Positions 53,374 through 60,381 of a stretch of 64,000 bases of DNA are shown piece after piece; position 1 is the first letter of the stretch, and every line of letters starts with the position of its first letter. The DNA is from RHLJ01 sp965222205 (GTDB taxonomy: Bacteria; Bacteroidota; Rhodothermia; Balneolales; Balneolaceae): NCBI GenBank assembly GCA_965222205.1, contig OZ244932.1, positions 1,426,001 through 1,490,000 of the forward strand, given 5' to 3'. The notes beneath the pieces are model-generated. The model saw only the letters and a list, made by a program, of their open reading frames with translations, had not been told where the DNA came from and made no database searches. Made by a program: the position numbers and the translations under genes.

Positions 53374-54387
53374 ATGGCTGTACTTGTAACCGGGGGCGCA
53401 GGATATATTGGGAGTCACACTGTACTTGAACTCTTAAATGCAGGGAAAAATGTTGTTGTAGTAGATAATCTTTCCAACAGTAGCGAAGAATCACTACGAA
53501 GAGTTCAACAGATCACCGGAAGAAAACCTCACTTTTACAATCTTGATCTTTTAAATCAGGATGGGTTAAATGAAGTGTTTGAGACCCACGACATTAATTC
53601 GGTTATTCATTTTGCAGGATTTAAAGCCGTTGGAGAGTCTGTATCGAAGCCGATTATGTATTATCAGAATAACCTGGACAGTACATTGATCTTATGTGAA
53701 GTAATGAAGGCGCACGGTGTAAAAAACTTGGTTTTTAGTTCTTCTGCCACTGTTTATGGTGATCCCGCTTCCGTTCCAATTACGGAAGACTTTCCTCTTT
53801 CCGCAACAAACCCTTATGGAAGAACAAAATTATTCATTGAGTACATTTTAAAAGATTTATGGATCGCTGATAATTCCTGGAATATCACCCTGCTTAGATA
53901 TTTCAATCCTGTAGGAGCACACAAATCCGGATTAATTGGGGAAGACCCTAATGATATTCCTAATAACCTGATGCCCTATGTATCTCAGGTGGCTGTTGGT
54001 AAACTTGAGCAGCTTACGGTGTTCGGTGATGACTACCCTACCCCGGATGGTACCGGAGTTCGCGATTATATCCATGTTGTAGATTTAGCGATTGGTCATT
54101 TAAAAGCCCTGGAGAAACTTAAAGGTGTTTCCGGTGGAGTAAACGTGTACAACCTTGGCACTGGCAAAGGCACAAGTGTACTCGCAATGATTAAAGCTTT
54201 TGAAGAAGCTTCGGGAAAGAAAGTCGCCTATAGAGTTGGTCCACGCCGATCCGGAGATATAGCCGAATGTTATGCAGACCCAAAACTTGCTAAAGAAGAA
54301 TTAAACTGGGAAGCTGAACGTGGAATTAAAGAAATGTGCGAAGATGGCTGGAGATGGCAGTCGAATAATCCGAATGGTTATAAGTAG
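53374..54387 (+). CDS. galE: UDP-glucose 4-epimerase
   Basis: Interconverts UDP-glucose and UDP-galactose for polysaccharide and galactose metabolism. NAD-binding GGAGYIGS is at residues 7-14, the catalytic Ser124 is followed by Tyr148-x3-Lys152 (YGRTK), and NPVGAH, GTGVRDYIHV and RRSGDIAECYAD are GalE-specific. The 337 residues are typical. It is read alone; the palindromic repeat follows the stop. Confidence 0.95.
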   Translation: MAVLVTGGAGYIGSHTVLELLNAGKNVVVVDNLSNSSEESLRRVQQITGRKPHFYNLDLLNQDGLNEVFETHDINSVIHFAGFKAVGESVSKPIMYYQNNLDSTLILCEVMKAHGVKNLVFSSSATVYGDPASVPITEDFPLSATNPYGRTKLFIEYILKDLWIADNSWNITLLRYFNPVGAHKSGLIGEDPNDIPNNLMPYVSQVAVGKLEQLTVFGDDYPTPDGTGVRDYIHVVDLAIGHLKALEKLKGVSGGVNVYNLGTGKGTSVLAMIKAFEEASGKKVAYRVGPRRSGDIAECYADPKLAKEELNWEAERGIKEMCEDGWRWQSNNPNGYK

Positions 54388-54390
54388 GTT

Positions 54391-54520
54391 TTAAATTCCA
54401 AGTCACAAATTACAAACTCCAAATTTCAAACAAGCTCCAAGTTTTCTCACCGACATTCGTCGGATTCGAAATGACAAAAGTTAGAATTTGAAATTTATTA
54501 TTTGTTTGAAATTTGATTAT
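54391..54520. repeat. Palindromic interspersed-type repeat
   Basis: Outer 14-bp arms CAAATTTCAAACAA (54420-54433) and TTGTTTGAAATTTG (54502-54515) are perfect inverse complements. A central hairpin CCGAC/GTCGG (54450-54463) sits between them. The sequence is low-complexity A/T/C around it. This looks like a non-coding dispersed element or MITE rather than a terminator. Confidence 0.6.
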
Positions 54521-54535
54521 TGAACTAAGCGGCTA

Positions 54536-55696
54536 CTACTTGTTTAAGATCACCTCTTTTCCTTCAAAGGTTGTGATGTTAACAGAATCATCTTTCAAAA
54601 AATCTCTTATCCCAAAAAAGTACTCACAGTTATCAGAAAATAATTCTGCCGGTTTTTTTCCATTAACAGCGATTAAAGTATCCCCTAACGAAAGACCCGC
54701 ATCGTGAGATATTCTGTTTACTATCCATAAACTATCGGTTAGTACACCGGGAATAAACCCAGCCTGATCTTCTATGTGTATTTCGGATTCCTGCTGGAGT
54801 AAAATCTCCTTCTTTTTGTAGTCAATAAAGATTGTGAAATGCTCCAGAAAGTCATTTCCTATTAATGCTTTTCCAATGGAGGAAAACTCCACCGGTATTT
54901 CTGCTGTAAATCCCCCAAAATTGATGTCCAATCTTTTAGTTAGCAAGGTATCCAGATTAGTGCCGTAGATTCCTGATGTAGAATAATCAATAATTGTTTC
55001 TTCAATAGGGGTTTCAAAGGCACCTGAAAGATATTTTGGAAGAACCAGACCTCCGTTATACCCCAAATCGAAAAGTATATTTGAAGCTTTCTTTCCCTGA
55101 ATCTTAATATCTACATCCGGCACTCCCGACAAAAGCGGTCTGTCGAAACTGAGCGGGTAGAGAGGTTTTTGTGCATCTCCTTTAAAAGGAGTATCAGAAA
55201 AAGATAATAGCTGGTTCTTAAAATCAATTTTCCAATGAGCTAACTTTATAAGATTCGCCCCAATCAATCCGTGCCCGGCAAGGCAAGGACTAACTGAACC
55301 TGAGTCGTATTCCAGTTTTCCGGCTCCAATATTTCTGAATACGGTATCTCCCAGTTTTAAAGAATTGATCCTTGTCACATCAATCTTCCTGCTAACTCCC
55401 TGAGCTGTGGAGTTATCTTTTTCCGCTATTTTTTTAAGACCTAAACTATCAGCAAGTTCTTTTTCGATTTTACTGTTAAAGGCTCCGGTATCAAAAATAA
55501 ATGCTCTTTTTGTGGAATCACCGTTAACCTCACCTTCAATTACTATAATCCCTTTTGAATAGGTAAATGGTATTGTTTCAACAAAATTCTTTCTATCCAG
55601 TTTACCACCAGTAAGTAACTTTACGTTTTTTACATAATTACATGAAATAGTTCCTAATAGTACCGTAACCAAAAACGCCTTAAAAAAGATGCTCAT
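54536..55696 (-). CDS. Retropepsin-like aspartic protease lipoprotein with PDZ domain
   Basis: I use the ATG at 55696, which gives a normal lipoprotein signal (MSIFFKAFLVTVLLGTISC); the frame opens further at 55741. Two retropepsin-like halves follow: FIFDTGAFNSKI with an intact DTG and ILFDLGYNGGLVL, where Thr is replaced by Leu (DLG). A C-terminal PDZ-like domain (GLSLGDTLIAVNGKKPAEL) could recruit substrates. In single-chain retropepsins both aspartates are needed; the Asp is kept in both, only the Thr changes in the second. It should act in the envelope; no partner gene is nearby. Confidence 0.8.
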   Translation of the reverse strand: MSIFFKAFLVTVLLGTISCNYVKNVKLLTGGKLDRKNFVETIPFTYSKGIIVIEGEVNGDSTKRAFIFDTGAFNSKIEKELADSLGLKKIAEKDNSTAQGVSRKIDVTRINSLKLGDTVFRNIGAGKLEYDSGSVSPCLAGHGLIGANLIKLAHWKIDFKNQLLSFSDTPFKGDAQKPLYPLSFDRPLLSGVPDVDIKIQGKKASNILFDLGYNGGLVLPKYLSGAFETPIEETIIDYSTSGIYGTNLDTLLTKRLDINFGGFTAEIPVEFSSIGKALIGNDFLEHFTIFIDYKKKEILLQQESEIHIEDQAGFIPGVLTDSLWIVNRISHDAGLSLGDTLIAVNGKKPAELFSDNCEYFFGIRDFLKDDSVNITTFEGKEVILNK

Positions 55697-55758
55697 ACCT
55701 TTATTTATATGATATTTCTTACTCAGTGAAAGATATGTCAATCTTCTTAATTATTTAC

Positions 55759-55791
55759 TTTGTTATTTGTAATCTTCTCGCCTTATCTTTG
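55759..55791 (+). promoter_or_regulatory. Promoter of tRNA-Leu
   Basis: TTTG at 55759-55762 and TATCTTTG at 55784-55791, 21 bases apart, match the Bacteroidota -33/-7 consensus exactly. The tRNA starts 13 bases downstream. Confidence 0.75.
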
Positions 55792-55804
55792 GGTTCTTCA
55801 AAAA

Positions 55805-55886
55805 GCCAAAGTGGCGGAACTGGTAGACGCGCACGACTCAAAATCGTGTTCCTTCGGGAGTGTGGGTTCGATTCCCACCTTTGGTA
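55805..55886 (+). tRNA. tRNA-Leu (anticodon CAA)
   Basis: The 82-base gene folds as a class II tRNA. The acceptor arm is GCCAAAG with CTTTGGT (a G-U pair at the end) and discriminator A; the D arm GCGGAACTGGTAGACGC, anticodon stem CACGA/TCGTG around loop CTCAAAA (anticodon CAA), the long variable arm TTCCTTCGGGAG, and the T arm GTGGG-TTCGATT-CCCAC are all intact. CCA is not encoded. It reads UUG codons. Confidence 0.96.
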
Positions 55887-56313
55887 CTATTTAAGACTCC
55901 TTAATATCTTTTTAATCTATTGATTAGCAATATTTTAGCCTGATTATTAAGTCATCGTTGGCATAACTATGGCAAAATAATCAGGCTTTTTTGATGCCCT
56001 TTCTTGATACTAAGTATTGCTGTAAAACAGAGGTGCTGCATACAACCAGGCCCCAGCCGATGTTTAAACTAAACTGTCTAAAATGCAAGCTGTCGATTAC
56101 GAGTCAGTATCACAGCCTTATTGCAGTATTCTGTTCATCCAATATGATACTACCCAAGCAACATCGGCAGGGAATTAACCTGATGTAGTTCTAGTAAGAA
56201 GAGTAATAAAGGATATGTTTTAACTTTTTTATTTCCTTTCTAAAACATTATTAGGAGAATATTTAATTATGAGTATTTTTTAAGCGAAAATCCGGACTAA
56301 CTAAATAATTGAA
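55887..56313. other. 427-base intergenic region after tRNA-Leu
   Basis: The first part holds the tRNA terminator. The remainder has a short frame (55991-56188, +) with CLKC and a CSSN...RQG pattern that faintly recalls zinc-ribbon transposase N-termini, but no start, promoter or length supports a gene. No other feature is visible. Confidence 0.5.
55937..55992 (+). terminator. Terminator after tRNA-Leu
   Basis: A 12-bp perfect stem AGCCTGATTATT/AATAATCAGGCT (55937-55948, 55976-55987) with a 27-base loop is followed by a T run. Confidence 0.75.
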
Positions 56314-58527
56314 ATGAAAAAATTATCACTCACCTTCTTGTGCCTTTTTGTATTAACAACATTAGGATATCCGCAGTCATCAGAAAATGAGCCCCGAACA
56401 TTGACTTTTCTCGATTTGAGAGAAATGAAAAGTACAGGGTCATATGCGCCAAGCCCAGATGGGAATTGGATGTTATACACCATGAGAGTACCCAATTGGG
56501 AGTCTGCAGAAGATCAAACTGATATCCACCTTGTTTCACTTACTGAGGGCTTGAGTAGCCACAAGCAGATGACATTTACAAAGGAGAAAAGTGAGAGGTC
56601 TCCTCGTTGGTCTATCGATGGTAGTTATTTTGTTTTTATTTCCAATCGGGATGGAGATAAGAATCAACTCTTTCAGATGAGGACTGATGGCGGAGAAGCC
56701 AGAAAGATTACCAATGCAAAAGACGGTGTATCCAATTTTGATTTCAGTAAAGATGGTAAATGGATTGTATACCGAAGTGGAAAAGATGAAAACGTACAAT
56801 TATATGCGTTGCCTGCCGAGAATCCTGGTGATGGGGACCCCATTCAATTGACTTCCGGAACAACTTCCGTTTCTGATTGGGAAATTGCTCCTTCAGCAGA
56901 CAGAATATACTTTACACGTCCCGATCACCCCGATACTGACAACATTACGAGGATGGACAAAGGCTTTACGGTGGATGTAAAGAACTATGAGACCCCTCTT
57001 GAGAGTCTGTGGTATATCGACCTTAGTACAAATGAAGAGCACAGGATTACCAATGATCCCGGATATACCGTAACAGGAATGGTTGTCTCTGATGATGGGA
57101 AATGGATAGGTTATACTGGCACTTCTTCCGATCGATACAAGAGAAACATAACAGAACAACGCATCAATGCAGATCTGTTTCTGTACGATGTAGATAACAT
57201 GTCTATCGAAAGATTGACTGAAAATGAAGAAGTTGCAGAGAGTGGTCTCAGTTTTTCGCCAGATGGAAAGTGGATGGCTTTCGTTTCTTCTGATGATATG
57301 AGTGGCTACAATATGAAGAGCCGGAAAGTATATATCAGGGAAGTAGATAATAAAGGAGAAGCATTCAGAAAATTAGGTACAGAATTTAACGATCATGTAG
57401 GTATAGATTTCTGGTCAGAAGATGGCAACACCATTTACTTTAATGCTGGAATAAAAGTTACCAGACAGTTGATGAGATTAGATGTAAATACAGGAGATGT
57501 AAGACAAGTCACCAATGAAAAGGCAAGAATGACAGTATCCCGGGATGAAGATACCGATGTATTAATGGTAAATTACACTGACCCTATGACTCCATCTACC
57601 ATGTACAGTGTATCAAGTCTCGATAAAATAACCGATCGATCATCATGGATTCAAATCACAGATGCTAATCCGGAATTAAATAATCTGGCTTTAGGTAAGC
57701 AATATGAGGTTAATTATACATCAACTGATGGAAAAGAAGTTGGAGGTGTAGTCTTTCTTCCTGTGGGATATGAAGAAGGTAAAAGATATCCTCTCGTTGT
57801 TTCTATTCATGGAGGCCCAGCAGGCGCTGATTATTTGAGCTTTAATGAAAATTCGGGGCAAGTTTATGCCGGAGAAGGTTATGTTATGTTCTGTCCCAAT
57901 TATCGTGGATCTACCAATTACGGAGAAAGTCATCGTACAGATATTGTAGGAAACTATTTCCCTCAGGCATTTGATGATATCATGACCGGGGTGGATTACC
58001 TGATTGCTGAGGGTATTGTTGACGGCGACAAAATGGGAGCTATGGGCTGGAGTGCAGGTGGACACTGGTCTAATTGGATTCTGACCCACACAGACCGATT
58101 TAAAGCCATCAGTTCAGGTGCTGGTACTATGAACTGGATCTCTATGTATGCACAAAGTGATGTTCAGAGAAACAGGAGATACTACCTCGGGGATACTCCG
58201 ATGTATGAAGATTTCGAACCCTTTTGGGACCAATCACCATTGAAGTACATTAAGAATGCAAAAACCCCAACTATGGTTCATGTGGTTGCAGGTGATCCCA
58301 GGGTTCCAAGCCCACAATCAGTAGAATTGCACATGGCATTAAAAAAGCTTGGTGTAGATACGGAATTATTTATGTATCCAGGTAAAAGCCATGGTATTCC
58401 GGATACTCGTAACCGACTAGTGAAAGCAGTAAGCGAAATGGCCTGGATGGACTATTATGTAAGAGGAATTGGGGAGAAGTTTTCCTGGCAGCAGGTATTG
58501 GAAACACTTGAAAAAGAAAGCGATTAA
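56314..58527 (+). CDS. S9 family serine peptidase (prolyl oligopeptidase/DPP type)
   Basis: Exported peptidase of 737 residues. A signal peptide (residues 1-21, ending YPQ) leads into a beta-propeller of Asp-x-Trp blade repeats (about 40-480, for example ISPDGKWMAF-like SFSPDGKWMAF), then a hydrolase domain (about 490-737) with GWSAGG (Ser580), Asp661 in AGDPRVP and His693 in GKSHG. It cleaves peptides in the periplasm, probably dipeptides or oligopeptides. It stands alone with no neighbours in operon. Confidence 0.93.
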   Translation: MKKLSLTFLCLFVLTTLGYPQSSENEPRTLTFLDLREMKSTGSYAPSPDGNWMLYTMRVPNWESAEDQTDIHLVSLTEGLSSHKQMTFTKEKSERSPRWSIDGSYFVFISNRDGDKNQLFQMRTDGGEARKITNAKDGVSNFDFSKDGKWIVYRSGKDENVQLYALPAENPGDGDPIQLTSGTTSVSDWEIAPSADRIYFTRPDHPDTDNITRMDKGFTVDVKNYETPLESLWYIDLSTNEEHRITNDPGYTVTGMVVSDDGKWIGYTGTSSDRYKRNITEQRINADLFLYDVDNMSIERLTENEEVAESGLSFSPDGKWMAFVSSDDMSGYNMKSRKVYIREVDNKGEAFRKLGTEFNDHVGIDFWSEDGNTIYFNAGIKVTRQLMRLDVNTGDVRQVTNEKARMTVSRDEDTDVLMVNYTDPMTPSTMYSVSSLDKITDRSSWIQITDANPELNNLALGKQYEVNYTSTDGKEVGGVVFLPVGYEEGKRYPLVVSIHGGPAGADYLSFNENSGQVYAGEGYVMFCPNYRGSTNYGESHRTDIVGNYFPQAFDDIMTGVDYLIAEGIVDGDKMGAMGWSAGGHWSNWILTHTDRFKAISSGAGTMNWISMYAQSDVQRNRRYYLGDTPMYEDFEPFWDQSPLKYIKNAKTPTMVHVVAGDPRVPSPQSVELHMALKKLGVDTELFMYPGKSHGIPDTRNRLVKAVSEMAWMDYYVRGIGEKFSWQQVLETLEKESD

Positions 58528-58719
58528 TCGAAAAGCAAGAAAGAATACATATTACCTGATTAGGTCAATTAACAATAAGGCTACAACTTTGAGAATATCT
58601 GGTTGTTTATAACCTGAGTTCGATTATTCTAGCTTTTTAATGAGTATTTATACTTAGTGTTGAACTAAATTAGGGGTGCTTTTTCTTTTTTATTTGAACT
58701 TCGTCACTTTCTAGAACTA

Positions 58720-58867
58720 TTACGTCACAATCTTCTTCTCAACAAAGTGCGTCATAAGTACCTTGAGCTGTTTCATAGAAACAATCGTGGCTCCTTTTGC
58801 GCACTTATGTGATACTTCCCACCAAGTAAGACATAGATGACCATTGCGCTTTAGGGTTTCATAAGAA
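58720..58867 (-). pseudogene. Remnant of a gene 3' end, family unknown
   Basis: On the minus strand an uninterrupted frame of about 48 codons ends in TAA (58720-58722). It reads like a folded protein with good codon mix (RNGHLCLTWWEVSHKCAKGA, then a helix MKQLKVLMTHFVEKK). There is no start codon at the 5' side, where it meets a terminator hairpin, so it is probably the tail of a lost gene. I cannot name the family. Confidence 0.4.
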
Positions 58868-58870
58868 AAA

Positions 58871-58896
58871 AAAGGCTCTGAGATTTCAGAGCCTTT
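58871..58896 (-). terminator. Terminator after susD
   Basis: Perfect 11-bp stem AAAGGCTCTGA/TCAGAGCCTTT with a 4-base loop, flanked by A and T runs on both sides, so it can work in both directions. It lies 30 bases beyond the end of susD. Confidence 0.88.
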
Positions 58897-58926
58897 TTAT
58901 TTATACTGAATATTAGTTCAAGGTTT

Positions 58927-60339
58927 TTAGAACCTATTCCCTCTTCCGGTAGCAATCGTTCTATTCAGGTTATGCTGAATAGTTACTTCTGTACCCGAAA
59001 TTGTATAGGCATCAAATTCCACGATTGGCGGCAAATACGATGGAATTGTAGCAGTACGATCTGAAGCCTCAATACTCGGATTAATGCGTGCTTCCCGCTC
59101 TGCTACCGGCCAGCGGATGCCCAGATCAAACATTCTGCGTCCTTCCCCGAAGAAGATTTCCTGGCGCAGTAAGTACAGCATCGTGAGCGCTTCTTCATTG
59201 GTGGCAAGCGCAGCCACCTCGGCCGCTTCCACGGAAGTCGCAGAAATAGAAGGCGTTTCTACTGTTGTCGTACGCTCGATCACATGCCCGGCTACAAACG
59301 GGTCGCTGGCGCTCGCACGTACGGTATACGTTCCATCGTTCGGGCGTTGCGCTACGGTTCCATCCCCATTACGACTTTCGTTTGCATCGTCAACCGTGGA
59401 CGTAGCACGAGAGTTTGCTAAAGCAGCCACATTGGTCATTGCCGTTCGAGCTCCCGGAAGATCTCCATCCGCAAGCTCTGCTTCGGCCAGAATCAGGTGT
59501 GCTTCCTCGATTTTAACTAATGGGATGTCCGAATCGGTTGTCCCATCAATATCGAAGAATTTAGGATCCAGGAAGTCCAAACGTGGAAGGGGCTGGAGGT
59601 CATCAAAGTTTCCACGATCATGCACTGCATTCTGGAATGTATTAGCAGGGCCATTTACAGCGTCAAACAGAATATAACGCACGTAATCGCCTGAAGCATC
59701 GGCAGCAATAGCCGCATTCGCATCCGCAACGGCCGCTGACTGATTCCCCATGTTGTAGTTTGCCCGCGCCCGCGCCAGCAGGTAGCCTACATTGTCAGAG
59801 TCAATCGCTAAAGCGGCGGTAAAGTCGGCAATCGCCGTATTAAAGTGCGTGGTTGGCCCAACCGCAGGCGCTACCGCGTCATCCGGAAGGCTCGTGAAGA
59901 TTTCACCGGACCACAGGTTCGCAATTCCTTTAAAGAAGTGTGCTTCGGCTTCCAAAGCTGCTCCCTGCGCATTCGGATCAATCGGCACAACTTCTGTAAG
60001 CGTGTATTCGGCTTGCTCTCTGAGGGTAGCTATACCGAACTGACAGTTACGGAAATCGGTATCGATATCCCGATACGTTCCTACATCTACATTCTGGTTA
60101 TAAAAAGATTGAACGTTTACGTAGTTATCAGTTGCAAGCTCCTGCGTGGTAATACAGTTGTTAGCCATAGTGGCCAACTGTTCCTGTAATCCGTTTACAA
60201 AAGCCGTTGCCGGGTTCGGTAATTCCTTTGCTCCATCTAAGGACAGATTAGGATTTTCCACCCCGGTTCCATCGATCAGATCGCACGAGGCGAAGACCGC
60301 AACAGCCAGAAATGTGGTTAAAATTATATTCTTTTTCAT
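58927..60339 (-). CDS. SusD/RagB-family nutrient-binding lipoprotein
   Basis: Outer-membrane surface lipoprotein of 470 residues with lipobox VFASC (Cys19). TPR-like helices dominate the middle (AEAHFFKGIANLWSGEIF, AALAIDSDNVGYLLARARANYNMGNQSAAVADANAAI), and the late LRQEIFFGEGRRMFDLGIRWP is the SusD-family signature. It should cap a SusC pore and bind substrate. The gene follows susC by 42 bases. It is visibly richer in GC than most of the window (35 of 60 bases in 59161-59220, versus 12 of 60 in 26641-26700), which may reflect horizontal transfer. Substrate unknown. Confidence 0.85.
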   Translation of the reverse strand: MKKNIILTTFLAVAVFASCDLIDGTGVENPNLSLDGAKELPNPATAFVNGLQEQLATMANNCITTQELATDNYVNVQSFYNQNVDVGTYRDIDTDFRNCQFGIATLREQAEYTLTEVVPIDPNAQGAALEAEAHFFKGIANLWSGEIFTSLPDDAVAPAVGPTTHFNTAIADFTAALAIDSDNVGYLLARARANYNMGNQSAAVADANAAIAADASGDYVRYILFDAVNGPANTFQNAVHDRGNFDDLQPLPRLDFLDPKFFDIDGTTDSDIPLVKIEEAHLILAEAELADGDLPGARTAMTNVAALANSRATSTVDDANESRNGDGTVAQRPNDGTYTVRASASDPFVAGHVIERTTTVETPSISATSVEAAEVAALATNEEALTMLYLLRQEIFFGEGRRMFDLGIRWPVAEREARINPSIEASDRTATIPSYLPPIVEFDAYTISGTEVTIQHNLNRTIATGRGNRF

Positions 60340-60381
60340 AATACTAAGTTCTTTGTGTTTGAAGATTGATGATGCACAGGA

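Larger units (their letters stand above)
58528..58926. other. 399-base intergenic region with a gene remnant and terminator
   Basis: The first 190 bases hold nothing I recognise. Bases 58720-58867 on the minus strand read as an open frame that looks coding, and a terminator follows at 58871-58896. Confidence 0.5.

Noticed and set aside
55726..55923. 65-codon frame across tRNA-Leu
   Set aside because: Covers the tRNA and has no protein-like pattern.
59084..59677. 197-codon frame opposite susD
   Set aside because: Caused by high GC in the real gene; Ser/Ala-rich with no domain.
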